From Rhizobium leguminosarum bv. trifolii WSM2297 (GTDB taxonomy: Bacteria; Pseudomonadota; Alphaproteobacteria; Rhizobiales; Rhizobiaceae), in the NCBI RefSeq assembly GCF_000271845.1, contig NZ_JH719392.1:62001-126000 (forward strand): 64,000 nucleotides of DNA. Direction: 5' to 3'. Positions 18,626 to 28,418 of this stretch are shown in pieces (position 1 is the first letter of the stretch; every line of letters begins with the position of its first letter). The position numbers were made by a program, and so were the translations under genes. Below the pieces are notes generated by a model. The model was not told where the DNA came from and ran no database searches. It saw nothing but the letters and a program-made list of their open reading frames with translations.

Positions 18626-20092
18626 ATGAGTTTCAAAATCGCTATTATCGGTGCGGGCAGTGTTGGATTCACCAAGAAGCTGTTTACCGACATTTTGTGT
18701 GTTCCGGAGTTTCGCGACGTCGAATTCGCGCTGACCGATCTCAGCGAACATAATCTGGAGATGATCAAGGCGATCCTCGACCGGATCGTCGAAGCGAACG
18801 GATTGCCGACCAAGGTCACGGCGACGACCGACCGGCGCCAGGCGCTGACCGGCGCCCGCTACATCATCAGCTGTGTCAGGGTCGGCGGCCTCGAAGCCTA
18901 TGCCGACGATATCCGCATTCCGCTGAAATACGGCATCGATCAGTGTGTGGGCGATACGATCTGTGCCGGCGGCATCCTCTACGGCCAGCGCAACATCCCG
19001 GTCATCCTCGATTTCTGCAAGGATATCAGAGAGGTCTCCGAACCGGGTGCCAAATTCCTCAACTACGCCAACCCGATGGCGATGAACACCTGGGCGGCGA
19101 TCGAATATGGCAAGGTCGACACCGTTGGTCTCTGCCACGGCGTCCAGCATGGCGCCGAACAGATCGCCGAAGTGCTCGGCGCCAAGTCGCTCGGTGAGCT
19201 CGACTATGTCTGCTCCGGCATCAACCACCAGACCTGGTTCATCGACCTGCGCCTCAACGGTCGCAAGATCGGCAAGGACGAATTGATTGCCGCTTTCGAG
19301 GCGCATCCGGTCTATTCGCAGCAGGAAAAGCTGCGCATCGACGTGCTGAAGCGTTTCGGCGTCTATTCCACCGAAAGCAACGGCCATCTTTCGGAATACC
19401 TGCCCTGGTACCGCAAGCGGCCGGAGGAAATTACCCGCTGGATCGACATGTCCGACTGGATCCACGGCGAGACTGGCGGCTATCTCCGCCATTCAACCGA
19501 AACCCGCAACTGGTTCGAGACGGAATTCCCGCAATTCCTGGAATCCGCCTCAAAGCCGATCGATCCGGCCAAGCGCTCGAACGAACATGCGAGCCATATC
19601 CTCGAGGCGCTGGAGACGAACCGGGTCTATCGCGGCCATTTCAACGTCAAGAACAATGGCGTCATCACCAACCTGCCGGCCGATGCGATCATCGAATCGC
19701 CTGGTTTCGTCGACCGCTTCGGCATCAACATGGTCTCGGGCGTCACGCTGCCGGAAGCTTGTGCCGCCACCTGCATTGCCTCGATCAACGTCCAGCGCAT
19801 GTCGGTGCATGCCGCCATAACAGGCGACATCGACCTATTGAAGCTTGCCGTGCTGCACGATCCGCTTGTTGGAGCCGTATCGACGCCGGAAGAAGTCTGG
19901 CAGATGGTCGACGAGATGGTCGTTGCCCAGGCGCGTTGGCTGCCGCAATATGCCGATGCTGTGCCGGCCGCCAAGGAGCGGCTGTCGAAATCCAAGGTGC
20001 AGACCCGCGATTGGGCGGGAGCTGCGCGCCGCAACGTTCGCTCGATCGAAGAGCTGCGCGCGGAAAAGGCGGCGCTGAAGCAGGCCGTCTGA
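18626..20092 (+). CDS. agaL1: GH4-family alpha-galactosidase-type hydrolase
   Basis: A 488-aa glycoside hydrolase family 4 protein. The NAD-binding start is IAIIGAGSVGFTKKLFTDIL. Further GH4 segments are GDTICAGGIL, NYANPMAMNTWA, CHGVQHG (metal-binding Cys-His) and GINHQTWF. GH4 enzymes use NAD and Mn in an oxidation-elimination mechanism in the cytosol. GAGGTGA lies 5 bases before the ATG at 18626. It shares the fold with agaL2 but has a different Cys-His motif (CHGV instead of CHSV), so it may prefer another alpha-glycoside such as a galacturonide or glucuronide. Confidence 0.85.
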   Translation: MSFKIAIIGAGSVGFTKKLFTDILCVPEFRDVEFALTDLSEHNLEMIKAILDRIVEANGLPTKVTATTDRRQALTGARYIISCVRVGGLEAYADDIRIPLKYGIDQCVGDTICAGGILYGQRNIPVILDFCKDIREVSEPGAKFLNYANPMAMNTWAAIEYGKVDTVGLCHGVQHGAEQIAEVLGAKSLGELDYVCSGINHQTWFIDLRLNGRKIGKDELIAAFEAHPVYSQQEKLRIDVLKRFGVYSTESNGHLSEYLPWYRKRPEEITRWIDMSDWIHGETGGYLRHSTETRNWFETEFPQFLESASKPIDPAKRSNEHASHILEALETNRVYRGHFNVKNNGVITNLPADAIIESPGFVDRFGINMVSGVTLPEACAATCIASINVQRMSVHAAITGDIDLLKLAVLHDPLVGAVSTPEEVWQMVDEMVVAQARWLPQYADAVPAAKERLSKSKVQTRDWAGAARRNVRSIEELRAEKAALKQAV

Positions 20093-20217
20093 TTTTCGTA
20101 AAGGAGGGGTCGTCATGGGTTTCCGGGAGGGAAATCCATGGGCCGCCGGCCCGCCTTCATGTCGTTCGAGGAAAAGGAGCCCGTGAGATCCGCGCTCCGG
20201 AACAAGAGGGAGAAACG

Positions 20218-22305
20218 ATGATGAAATTCCGTAACCTTGGCATTCTGGCAGGACTGGCGCTCGGCGTCTCGGTCCTGGCGCTGAATGCATATGCCTCTGA
20301 GGCAACCGTGCCGCCGGTGCCGCCGGCATTCCCTGCCGAAGGCAAGATCAAATATGTGGCGCGCGACTCCATCCTGGAGTTCAAGGCGCTGCCCGAATAT
20401 CACGAGCCCGATTGGGTCACGAAGAATTTCGTCGCCGCCGGCAAGCTGCCGCCGGTGAAAGACCGCCTGCCGAAGGAGCCGATGGTCTTCAAGACAGGCA
20501 ATATGCCCGACGGCATCGGCGTCTACGGCGATACGATGCGCCATGTCATCGGCGGCCGGCCGGAAGGCTGGAACTATGGAGCCGGTCAGACGCAGGGCTG
20601 GGGCGGCATCGATATCGGCCTTTCCGAATGCCTGACGCGCACCGCGCCGCTGTTCCAGGTGGAAGCCAAGGACACCGAGCCGCTGCCGAACCTTGCCAAG
20701 AGCTGGGATTGGTCGGAAGACGGTCACAAGCTGACCATGCACCTGGTCGAAGGTGCCAAATGGTCGGACGGCGCTCCGTTCAATGCTGACGACATCATGT
20801 TCTACTGGGATGACGAAGTCGTCGACCCGAACGTCTCGCCGCTCGGCGGCGGTGCATCGCCTGAGGCTTTCGGTGTCGGCACGACGCTGAAGAAGATCGA
20901 CGACTACACGGTGGAATGGACCTTCAAGGAGGCCTTCCCGAAGCAATATCTCTACACGATGTCCTACCCGAACTTCTGCCCGGGTCCGTCGCATATCCTC
21001 AAACCCCAGCATCCGAAATATTCGAAAAACACCTACGACCAGTTCAAGAACGCCTTTCCGCCGGAGTTCATGAACATGCCGGTGATGGGCGCCTGGGTGC
21101 CGGTGGAATATCGTTCCGACGACATCATCGTCATGCGCCGCAACCCCTACTACTGGAAGGTCGACGAGAAGGGTAACCAGCTGCCTTATCTGAACGAGCT
21201 GCATTACAAGCTCTCGACCTGGGCCGACCGCGACGTTCAGGCCGTGGCAGGCTCCGCCGATTTCTCCAACCTCGAGCAGCCGGAAAACTTCGTCGCCTCG
21301 CTGAAGCGTGCCGCCGAAAAGACCGCGCCGGCCCGGCTTGCCTTCGGCCCGCGGCTGATCGGTTATAACCTGCGCATGAACTTCTCCGCCAACGGCTGGG
21401 GCAACCCGGATGAGCGCGGCCAGGCGATCCGCGAGCTGAACCGCAATGAGGACTTCCGCAAGGCCGTCACCATGGCGCTCGATCGCAAGGCGATCGGTGA
21501 CTCGCTGGTCAAGGGGCCGTTCACCGCGATCTATCCGGGCGGGCTTTCCTCCGGCACCAGCTTCTACGACCGCAACTCCACCGTCTACTATCCCTTCGAT
21601 CTCAAGGGCGCCAAGGCGGAACTCGCCAAGGCAGGCCTCAAGGATACCGATGGCAACGGCATCGTGAACTTCCCGGCCGGCACGGCGGGCGGCAAGGATG
21701 TCGAAATCGTCATGCTGATCAACAATCAGTACACGACCGACAAGAGCCTTGCAGAAGGTGTCGTCGGCCAGATGGAGAAGCTCGGCCTGAAGATCGTCAT
21801 CAACGCGCTCGACGGCGCCAAGCGTGACGATGCCCATTATGCCGGCCGCTTCGACTGGCTGATCCAGCGCAACACGACGGAGCTGTCGTCGGTGGTGCAG
21901 AATACCGAGCAGCTTGCCCCTGTCGGTCCGCGCACCAGCTGGCACCATCGCGCCGGCAAGGATGACCAGCTCGATCTGATGCCGTTCGAAAATGAGCTTG
22001 TCGACGTCGTCAACAAGTTCAGGACGAGCCAGGACAACGACGACCGCGTCAACCTGATGAAGCAGTATCAGAAGATCTCGACCGAGCACGTCAACACCGT
22101 CGGTCTGACGGAATATCCGGGCGCGCTGATCGTCAACAAGCGCTTCTCGAACGTGCCGCAGGGGACGCCGATCATGATGTTCAACTGGGCCGAAGATTCG
22201 GTGATCCGCGAACGCCTGTGGGTGGCTGCCGACAAGCAGGGCAAATACGAGTTGTTCCCAGAGCAGCTGCCCGGCAAACCCGGCGACAAGGGCCCGATCA
22301 ACTGA
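20218..22305 (+). CDS. agpA: alpha-galactoside ABC transporter, periplasmic binding protein
   Basis: A 695-aa family-5 (oligopeptide/alpha-galactoside) binding protein with a signal peptide at 1-26 ending AYA. Family features include LAKSWDWSEDGHKLTMHL, GAKWSDGAPFNADDIMFYW and FRKAVTMALDRKAIGDSL. At about 700 residues it is long for the family, as AgpA is. Tandem ATGs at 20218/20221 follow GAGGGAG. It is the first transporter gene after agaL1 and is followed by a hairpin before agpB. Confidence 0.87.
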   Translation: MMKFRNLGILAGLALGVSVLALNAYASEATVPPVPPAFPAEGKIKYVARDSILEFKALPEYHEPDWVTKNFVAAGKLPPVKDRLPKEPMVFKTGNMPDGIGVYGDTMRHVIGGRPEGWNYGAGQTQGWGGIDIGLSECLTRTAPLFQVEAKDTEPLPNLAKSWDWSEDGHKLTMHLVEGAKWSDGAPFNADDIMFYWDDEVVDPNVSPLGGGASPEAFGVGTTLKKIDDYTVEWTFKEAFPKQYLYTMSYPNFCPGPSHILKPQHPKYSKNTYDQFKNAFPPEFMNMPVMGAWVPVEYRSDDIIVMRRNPYYWKVDEKGNQLPYLNELHYKLSTWADRDVQAVAGSADFSNLEQPENFVASLKRAAEKTAPARLAFGPRLIGYNLRMNFSANGWGNPDERGQAIRELNRNEDFRKAVTMALDRKAIGDSLVKGPFTAIYPGGLSSGTSFYDRNSTVYYPFDLKGAKAELAKAGLKDTDGNGIVNFPAGTAGGKDVEIVMLINNQYTTDKSLAEGVVGQMEKLGLKIVINALDGAKRDDAHYAGRFDWLIQRNTTELSSVVQNTEQLAPVGPRTSWHHRAGKDDQLDLMPFENELVDVVNKFRTSQDNDDRVNLMKQYQKISTEHVNTVGLTEYPGALIVNKRFSNVPQGTPIMMFNWAEDSVIRERLWVAADKQGKYELFPEQLPGKPGDKGPIN

Positions 22306-22375
22306 TGCCTGATACAGAGGCGCGTCGCATTCGATGATGCGGCGCTGGAGAGTTCCCTCCCAGCTGAAATGAGAG

Positions 22376-22402
22376 TCAGGCCGCGCGTGGCGCGCGGCCT
22401 GA
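22376..22402 (+). promoter_or_regulatory. intercistronic hairpin between agpA and agpB
   Basis: A perfect 12-bp stem (TCAGGCCGCGCG with CGCGCGGCCTGA) with a 3-base loop in the 161-bp agpA-agpB spacer. No T-run follows, so it probably stabilises the upstream agpA message or attenuates downstream expression. Confidence 0.6.
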
Positions 22403-22466
22403 TATGACCAACAAAGCCGGCCGCGCCGACAAGGAGCGACCGGCGGCAAGGTAAGCGAACCGTCCG

Positions 22467-23474
22467 ATGTTACGATTCCTGCTCGTGCGCATAGCCTCCG
22501 CGATCCCTGTTCTGTTCATTCTGAGCGTGGTGACTTTCGCGATCATCCAGGCCCCGCCTGGCGACTATGCCGATTATATAAGATCGCAGCTGATCAATCA
22601 GGGCGGCGCCTCCTACGCCCAGGCCGAAGCCCAGGCCCAGGCCTACCGCGTCGAACACGGCCTCGACAAGCCGATGGTCGTCCAATACGTCAACTGGATC
22701 GGCGGCATCGTCACGCGCGGCGATTTCGGATACAGCATGTTCTACAACAAGCCGGTCGCCGATGTCGTCGGTGAGCGCCTGCCGCGCACATTGCTTCTCG
22801 CGCTCGTCTGCCACATCTTCGCCTCGGTCCTCGGCATCGGTTTCGGCATCTGGGCGGCGACGCGCCAATACAGCTGGATCGACAGCGCGCTTTCGGGGAT
22901 TTCCTTCCTCGGCATGACGGTGCCGCGCTTCCTGATGGCGCTGATCATCGTCTATCTCCTGGTCTTCCAGTTCAACGTTTCCGAAATCGGCAGCTTCTTC
23001 TCGCCCCAATATGGCGGTGCGCCGTGGTCCTGGGGGAAATTCGTCGATCTCGTTCACCATGTCTGGCCGGTCGTCGCGATCGCGACCTTCGGCGGGCTCG
23101 CCTACAATATGCGCGTCATGCGCGGCAATCTGCTCGATACGCTGAATGCGCAGTATGTCGAGACGGCCAAGGCCAAGGGGCTGACCGGCGCAGCGGTGGT
23201 GATGCGCCATGCGGTGCCGAACGCGCTGCATCCGCTTGTCATGTACCAGGGTGTGGTCCTGCCTTATATGCTGACCGGCGAGATCGAAACCGCGATCATC
23301 TTCGCACTGCCGACCGTCGGCCCGGCGATCGTCGGCTCGATGGCGGTCGGCGACGTCTATGTCACCGCCACTTTCATGATGGTGCTGTCGGCGACGCTGA
23401 TCGTCGGCAATATCATCGCCGACATGCTGCTCGCCTTGCTCGATCCGCGCGTGCGCCAATACGGAGGAGCCTGA
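22467..23474 (+). CDS. agpB: alpha-galactoside ABC transporter permease
   Basis: A 335-aa DppB/OppB-type inner-membrane permease. The N-terminus MLRFLLVRIASAIPVLFILS with a short periplasmic domain containing the PPGDYADY segment is diagnostic, and the EAA loop is AQYVETAKAKGLTGAAVV. About six spans are visible. Stop and next start (23476) are one base apart. Confidence 0.88.
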   Translation: MLRFLLVRIASAIPVLFILSVVTFAIIQAPPGDYADYIRSQLINQGGASYAQAEAQAQAYRVEHGLDKPMVVQYVNWIGGIVTRGDFGYSMFYNKPVADVVGERLPRTLLLALVCHIFASVLGIGFGIWAATRQYSWIDSALSGISFLGMTVPRFLMALIIVYLLVFQFNVSEIGSFFSPQYGGAPWSWGKFVDLVHHVWPVVAIATFGGLAYNMRVMRGNLLDTLNAQYVETAKAKGLTGAAVVMRHAVPNALHPLVMYQGVVLPYMLTGEIETAIIFALPTVGPAIVGSMAVGDVYVTATFMMVLSATLIVGNIIADMLLALLDPRVRQYGGA

Positions 23475-23475
23475 G

Positions 23476-24612
23476 ATGCTTGCTTTCGACTCTTCGGCCA
23501 CCCCGCCCACAACCGAACTTGCGATCAAGAAGCCTTCGCATGGCAATGAGAGCTATCTGGCGCTCGTCTGGCGCCGGTTGCGGCGCTCCTGGACCGGCAT
23601 GGCCGGGCTGGTGCTCGTCGGGCTGCTGCTGATCATGGCGATCTTTGCCGATTTCTTCGCGCCGATGGATCCGAAGGCGACCGATGTCGGCTTCGCGCCG
23701 CCGCAGGTGATGAGCTTCCACGACAAGGACGGCAATTTCGTTTTCCAGCCGCGCGTCTATGCGCTGTCGGATTCCGAAGAACTCGACCCCGTCACCTTCC
23801 AGCCGATCGTCGGCATGGATTACGACAATCCGCGACTGCTCGGCTTCTTCGTCAAGGGCGCCGAATATAAGCTGCTCGGCCTCATTCCGGCCGACCGCCA
23901 TTTCTTCGGTTCGACCGACGGCCAGCCGGTGCATTTCCTCGGCACCGACAAGTTCGGCCGCGACGTGCTGTCGCGCGCCATTATCGGCTCGCGGATCTCG
24001 CTGACGATCGCGCTGACCGTCGTCTTCATCGTCACCCTGATCGGCACGACGGTCGGAATGGTGTCGGGTTATTTCGGCGGCACTTTCGACGTCTGGCTGC
24101 AGCGCTTCGTCGAACTGGTGCTCGCCTTCCCGCAATTGCCGCTTTATCTGGCGCTGACCTCGCTGATCCCGGTGACGGCGCCGACCAACGTCTTCCTCGC
24201 CTTCGTCATCGTCGTGATGTCGGCGCTCGGCTGGGCGCAGATGTCGCGCGAGGTGCGCGGCAAGACCTTGGCGCTTGCCCGCATCGATTATGTCCGGGCG
24301 GCGATGGCGGTCGGCGCCACCGACAAGCGCATCATCATGCAGCATATTTTCCCGAACGTCATGAGCCACGTCATCGTTGCGGTGACGCTGCACATACCGA
24401 GTGTCGTGTTGCTGGAATCCTTCCTCGGTTTCTTGGGCTTTGCCGTCAAGCCGCCGCTGATCTCCTGGGGACTGATGCTGCAGGATACGGCGACCTATTC
24501 GGTCATCGGCTCCTATCCCTGGATTCTCTCTCCCGTCGGCTTCGTGCTCGTCACCGTCTTCGCCTTCAATGCGCTCGGCGACGGACTGCGCGACGCAGTC
24601 GATCCTTATTGA
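23476..24612 (+). CDS. agpC: alpha-galactoside ABC transporter permease
   Basis: A 378-aa DppC/OppC-type permease. The N-terminal cytosolic stretch is followed by the first span (GLVLVGLLLIMAIFADFFAP), a long periplasmic region of about 100 residues, and the C-terminal transport domain with DKFGRDVLSRAIIGSRISL and the EAA loop IDYVRAAMAVGATDKRIIM. It is longer than typical OppC because of the periplasmic insert. Confidence 0.88.
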   Translation: MLAFDSSATPPTTELAIKKPSHGNESYLALVWRRLRRSWTGMAGLVLVGLLLIMAIFADFFAPMDPKATDVGFAPPQVMSFHDKDGNFVFQPRVYALSDSEELDPVTFQPIVGMDYDNPRLLGFFVKGAEYKLLGLIPADRHFFGSTDGQPVHFLGTDKFGRDVLSRAIIGSRISLTIALTVVFIVTLIGTTVGMVSGYFGGTFDVWLQRFVELVLAFPQLPLYLALTSLIPVTAPTNVFLAFVIVVMSALGWAQMSREVRGKTLALARIDYVRAAMAVGATDKRIIMQHIFPNVMSHVIVAVTLHIPSVVLLESFLGFLGFAVKPPLISWGLMLQDTATYSVIGSYPWILSPVGFVLVTVFAFNALGDGLRDAVDPY

Positions 24613-24622
24613 GGTGATTGAT

Positions 24623-26290
24623 ATGGCTCTCGCACTGGTCAATTCCTTCGCCCCGCCCGTCCGCCACGACCATGATGGCCGCTCGGACACGCCGATCATC
24701 GACGCCCGCAATGTGGCGGTGAACTTCAAGGTCGAGGACGGCATGGTCGAAGCCGTCAAGGACGTCTCCTTCCAGCTCTATCGCGGCGAGACGATCGCGA
24801 TCGTCGGCGAATCCGGCTCCGGCAAATCGGTGACGGCGCGAACGGTGATGGGGTTGCTTTCGAAGCGCGCCGTCGTCGCCGCGAACTCGACGGTCGCCTA
24901 TGACGGCGATAATATCCTCAAATTCTCCGAGCGGGCGCGGCGCAAGCTGCGCGGCGACCGCATCTCGATGATCTTCCAGGAGCCCATGAGCTCGCTGAAC
25001 CCGATCTATACGATCGGCAGCCAGATCGTCGAAGCGATCCGCGTCCATCGCCGGATGAGCCGGAGGGATGCGCAAAAGCGCGCACTCGAACTGCTCGAAC
25101 ATGTGCAGATCCCGGATCCCGCCGCACGGCTGATGCAATATCCGCATCAGCTGTCCGGTGGCCAGCGCCAGCGCGTGATGATCGCCATGGCGCTCGCCAA
25201 TGATCCCGACGTCCTGATCGCCGACGAGCCGACGACGGCACTCGACGTCACCGTGCAGGCGCAGATCCTCAATCTGATCCGCAACCTGCAGAAAGAGCTG
25301 GGGATGGCCGTCATCCTCATCACCCACGATCTGACCGTGGTGCGGCAGTTCTCCGACTACGTCTATGTGATGCAGCATGGCGAAGTGCGCGAGCACAATG
25401 TCACCGAAGCGCTGTTTGCCAATCCGCAGCACGCCTATACCAGGCATCTGCTTGCCTCCGAGCCGCGTGGCCAGGCCAATCCGCTGCCGGAGGGGTCGGA
25501 TGTCATCCTCGATGCCAAGGGCGTGCGCGTCGGCTTCATGATGCGCCACGGCACTTTTCTTAAGCCGGAGATGCGCGAGCTTGTAGCCGTCGACAGCCTG
25601 AGCCTCACGCTGCGTCGTCACGAAACGCTCGGCCTCGTCGGCGAATCCGGCTCTGGCAAGACCACCTTCGGCCAGGCGATCCTGCGGCTGAATACACCGC
25701 AGGCAGGCGAGATCCATTTCGACCGTCAGCCGATCCACGGGCTTTCCAGGGGCGAGATGCGGCCGTTTCGCGCCCGCATGCAGGTGGTGTTCCAGGACCC
25801 GTTCTCATCGCTCAATCCACGCATGACGATCGGCCAGATCATCGAGGAAGGGCTCGTCGTCAACAGTCTGGGCGCCAACCGGAGCGAACGGCAGGACCGG
25901 GTGCGGGAGGCATTGATTGCCGCCGGCATGCCCGGCAATATCCTGTCGCGTTTCCCGCATGAATTTTCCGGCGGCCAGCGCCAGCGCATCGCCATTGCCC
26001 GCGCCATCGCGCTGGAGCCGGAATTCATCCTGCTCGACGAGCCGACGTCCGCACTCGACCTTTCCGTCCAGGCGCAGATCATCGAACTGTTGCGCAAGCT
26101 GCAGGACGAGCGGGGTCTCAGCTACCTCTTCATTTCCCACGATCTCAAGGTCGTGCGAGCCCTCTGCCATCGCGTCATCGTCATGCAGCATGGCAAGATC
26201 GTCGAAGAAGGGCCCGTCAACGAAGTTCTCACCCATCCCAAGACCGCCTACACCGAACGGCTCGTCAAGGCCGCTTTCGAGGTAGCATGA
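24623..26290 (+). CDS. agpD: alpha-galactoside ABC transporter, double ATP-binding protein
   Basis: A 555-aa fusion of two ABC ATPases (OppD-like then OppF-like). First half: Walker [12 protein letters not shown], signature [15 protein letters not shown], Walker [13 protein letters not shown]. Second half: [40 protein letters not shown]. Start at ATG 24623 follows GAGGTGA. One polypeptide thus supplies both nucleotide sites for AgpBC. It ends 22 bp before agaL2. Confidence 0.9.
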   Translation: MALALVNSFAPPVRHDHDGRSDTPIIDARNVAVNFKVEDGMVEAVKDVSFQLYRGETIAIVGESGSGKSVTARTVMGLLSKRAVVAANSTVAYDGDNILKFSERARRKLRGDRISMIFQEPMSSLNPIYTIGSQIVEAIRVHRRMSRRDAQKRALELLEHVQIPDPAARLMQYPHQLSGGQRQRVMIAMALANDPDVLIADEPTTALDVTVQAQILNLIRNLQKELGMAVILITHDLTVVRQFSDYVYVMQHGEVREHNVTEALFANPQHAYTRHLLASEPRGQANPLPEGSDVILDAKGVRVGFMMRHGTFLKPEMRELVAVDSLSLTLRRHETLGLVGESGSGKTTFGQAILRLNTPQAGEIHFDRQPIHGLSRGEMRPFRARMQVVFQDPFSSLNPRMTIGQIIEEGLVVNSLGANRSERQDRVREALIAAGMPGNILSRFPHEFSGGQRQRIAIARAIALEPEFILLDEPTSALDLSVQAQIIELLRKLQDERGLSYLFISHDLKVVRALCHRVIVMQHGKIVEEGPVNEVLTHPKTAYTERLVKAAFEVA

Positions 26291-26312
26291 TTATCGAATG
26301 CCGGAGGCTATA

Positions 26313-27683
26313 ATGGCAGCAAATCCCAAAATCACATTCATCGGAGCAGGCTCCACCGTCTTCATGAAGAACATCATCGGCGACGTGTTGCAGCGTCCCG
26401 CTTTATCCGGTGCGACGATCGCGCTGATGGATCTCAATCCGCAGCGGCTGGAAGAAAGTGCAATCGTCGTCAACAAGCTGATCTCGACGCTCGGGGTCAA
26501 GGCCAAGGCCGAGACCTATTCCGACCAGCGTAAGGCGCTGTCAGGCGCCGATTTCGTCGTCGTCGCCTTCCAGATCGGCGGCTATGAGCCCTGCACGGTC
26601 ACCGATTTCGAGGTGCCGAAGAAGTATGGTCTGCGCCAGACGATCGCCGATACGCTCGGCGTCGGCGGCATCATGCGCGGGCTTCGCACCGTGCCGCATC
26701 TCTGGAAGGTCTGCGAGGACATGCTCGCCGTCTGCCCCGAGGCGATCATGCTGCAATATGTCAACCCGATGGCGATCAACACCTGGGCGATATCGGAAAA
26801 ATACCCAACGATCCGCCAGGTTGGCCTTTGCCATTCGGTGCAGGGCACGGCGATGGAGCTCGCCCATGACCTCGACATCCCCTACGAGGAAATCCGCTAC
26901 CGCGCAGCCGGCATCAACCACATGGCCTTCTATCTCAAATTCGAGCATCGCCAGGCCGACGGCTCCTACCGCAACCTCTATCCCGATCTCCTGCGCGCCT
27001 ATCGCGAGGGCAGGGCGCCGAAGCCCGGCTGGAACCCGCGCTGCCCGAACAAGGTGCGCTACGAGATGCTGACGCGGCTGGGATATTTCGTCACCGAAAG
27101 CTCGGAGCATTTCGCCGAATATACGCCCTATTTCATCAAGGAAGGCCGTGACGACCTGATCGAGAAATTCGGCATTCCGCTCGATGAATATCCGAAGCGC
27201 TGCATCGAGCAGATCGAACGCTGGAAGGGCCAGGCCGAGGCCTATCGCTCGGCCGACAAGATCGAGGTCAAGCCGTCGAAGGAATATGCCTCCTCAATCA
27301 TCAATTCGGTCTGGACCGGCGAACCTTCTGTCATCTACGGCAATGTCCGCAACAACGGCTGCATCACCTCGCTGCCCGAAAATTGCGCCGCCGAAGTGCC
27401 TTGCCTGGTCGACGCCTCCGGCATCCAGCCGACCTTCATCGGCGACCTGCCGCCGCAGCTGACTGCGCTGATCCGCACCAACATCAACGTCCAGGAACTG
27501 ACGGTGCAGGCGCTGATGACCGAAAATCGCGAACACATCTACCACGCCGCGATGATGGACCCGCACACGGCGGCCGAACTCGACCTCGACCAGATCTGGT
27601 CGCTGGTCGACGACCTGCTCGCCACCCACGGCAACTGGCTGCCCGAATGGGCGCGCACATCCAGTAAAGTCAAGGCTGCCTGA
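26313..27683 (+). CDS. agaL2: GH4 alpha-galactosidase
   Basis: A 456-aa GH4 enzyme. Starts KITFIGAGSTVFMKNIIGDVL (NAD site) and carries QYVNPMAINTWA, CHSVQGT and AAGINHMAFYL. CHSV is the Cys-His motif of MelA-type alpha-galactosidases, so it should hydrolyse imported melibiose/raffinose-type sugars. GGAGG lies 5 bases before ATG 26313; the ATG at 26298 adds five residues but lacks such a site. A second, frameshifted copy lies at 41277-42646. Confidence 0.9.
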   Translation: MAANPKITFIGAGSTVFMKNIIGDVLQRPALSGATIALMDLNPQRLEESAIVVNKLISTLGVKAKAETYSDQRKALSGADFVVVAFQIGGYEPCTVTDFEVPKKYGLRQTIADTLGVGGIMRGLRTVPHLWKVCEDMLAVCPEAIMLQYVNPMAINTWAISEKYPTIRQVGLCHSVQGTAMELAHDLDIPYEEIRYRAAGINHMAFYLKFEHRQADGSYRNLYPDLLRAYREGRAPKPGWNPRCPNKVRYEMLTRLGYFVTESSEHFAEYTPYFIKEGRDDLIEKFGIPLDEYPKRCIEQIERWKGQAEAYRSADKIEVKPSKEYASSIINSVWTGEPSVIYGNVRNNGCITSLPENCAAEVPCLVDASGIQPTFIGDLPPQLTALIRTNINVQELTVQALMTENREHIYHAAMMDPHTAAELDLDQIWSLVDDLLATHGNWLPEWARTSSKVKAA

Positions 27684-27710
27684 CCTACTCTCCCTGGTCA
27701 GGCGTCAAAG

Positions 27711-27743
27711 AGCCCCGCGGTCGCAACAACCGCGGGGCTTTTT
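27711..27743 (+). terminator. rho-independent terminator of the agp operon
   Basis: An 11-bp perfect GC-rich stem (AGCCCCGCGGT with ACCGCGGGGCT), 7-base loop, then TTTTTC. It directly follows agaL2 and closes the agaL1-agpABCD-agaL2 transcript. Confidence 0.92.
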
Positions 27744-28418
27744 CTTTGAGATGTAAGTCGGCGTCAATTACAGGACCTTAAATCCCGGACCCGTCGAGCT
27801 GCCGCTCGTCCTCGCCCTCCCAAGGCAAAGGTACCGACATGATCAACTGGTTCAAGGCGACCAATCCAATCGTTTTCGAATTTTATCGCCAGACCATGGA
27901 GCTGTTTGCAACTGGTGGTGAGTTACCGGTCACGGCGGTCAGATCCTCATTTCCCCATCGTCCTATTGACGGGATTGCGCTGGCTGATCACGGCGACTGG
28001 CTGTCGGAAGGGTCCGCATCAGCCGTAAACCCTGGCCTCCTCTCCCGGCCGGTCGGCATCCACCAGCAAAAGGTGGCCCGATGCTTCGAGCAGGAGGCCA
28101 ACCCCAATGCACCGCCGGCAATCTCATAAAAAAATAGTCGATCTCACGGGCAAGTTCGTTCTAGCCAATCCAGAAGTGGAGCCTCAGGTTCCTGCCCGAT
28201 CTGGCCAACCGCTCCTATGACGCAGCTCCCGCTGGCGGGAATATCGAGATAGACGGGCACCGCAACTTCCCGGAAACTGTCGTCGGGAAAAAATGCTTGC
28301 TTGGCGGCTTGACCAGGAACGTGTCCTGCTAGCGTTCAGCGCATGACGAGACGCTGGTCCGTTCGCGCTTAAGGCTGATCTGCCGTCCCGTTCTCATCGG
28401 GCGGCTTGCGACGGAATT
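27744..28418. other. 675-bp spacer without a confident gene
   Basis: One open frame on the plus strand at 27839-28129 (96 codons, starting MINWFKATNPIVFEFYRQ) has a purine-rich stretch upstream of its ATG, but its second half looks non-coding and I recognise nothing. From 28130 to 28418 I see no feature. This spacer lies between the first agaL2 copy and the fused glycan operon. Confidence 0.3.

Noticed and set aside
20113..22449. 778-codon open frame on the minus strand opposite agpA
   Set aside because: Mirror of agpA codon bias in GC-rich DNA; no ribosome site, low-complexity basic composition, no motif.
23413..24759. 448-codon minus-strand frame across agpC
   Set aside because: Arg/Asp/Glu-rich antisense shadow without any recognisable domain.
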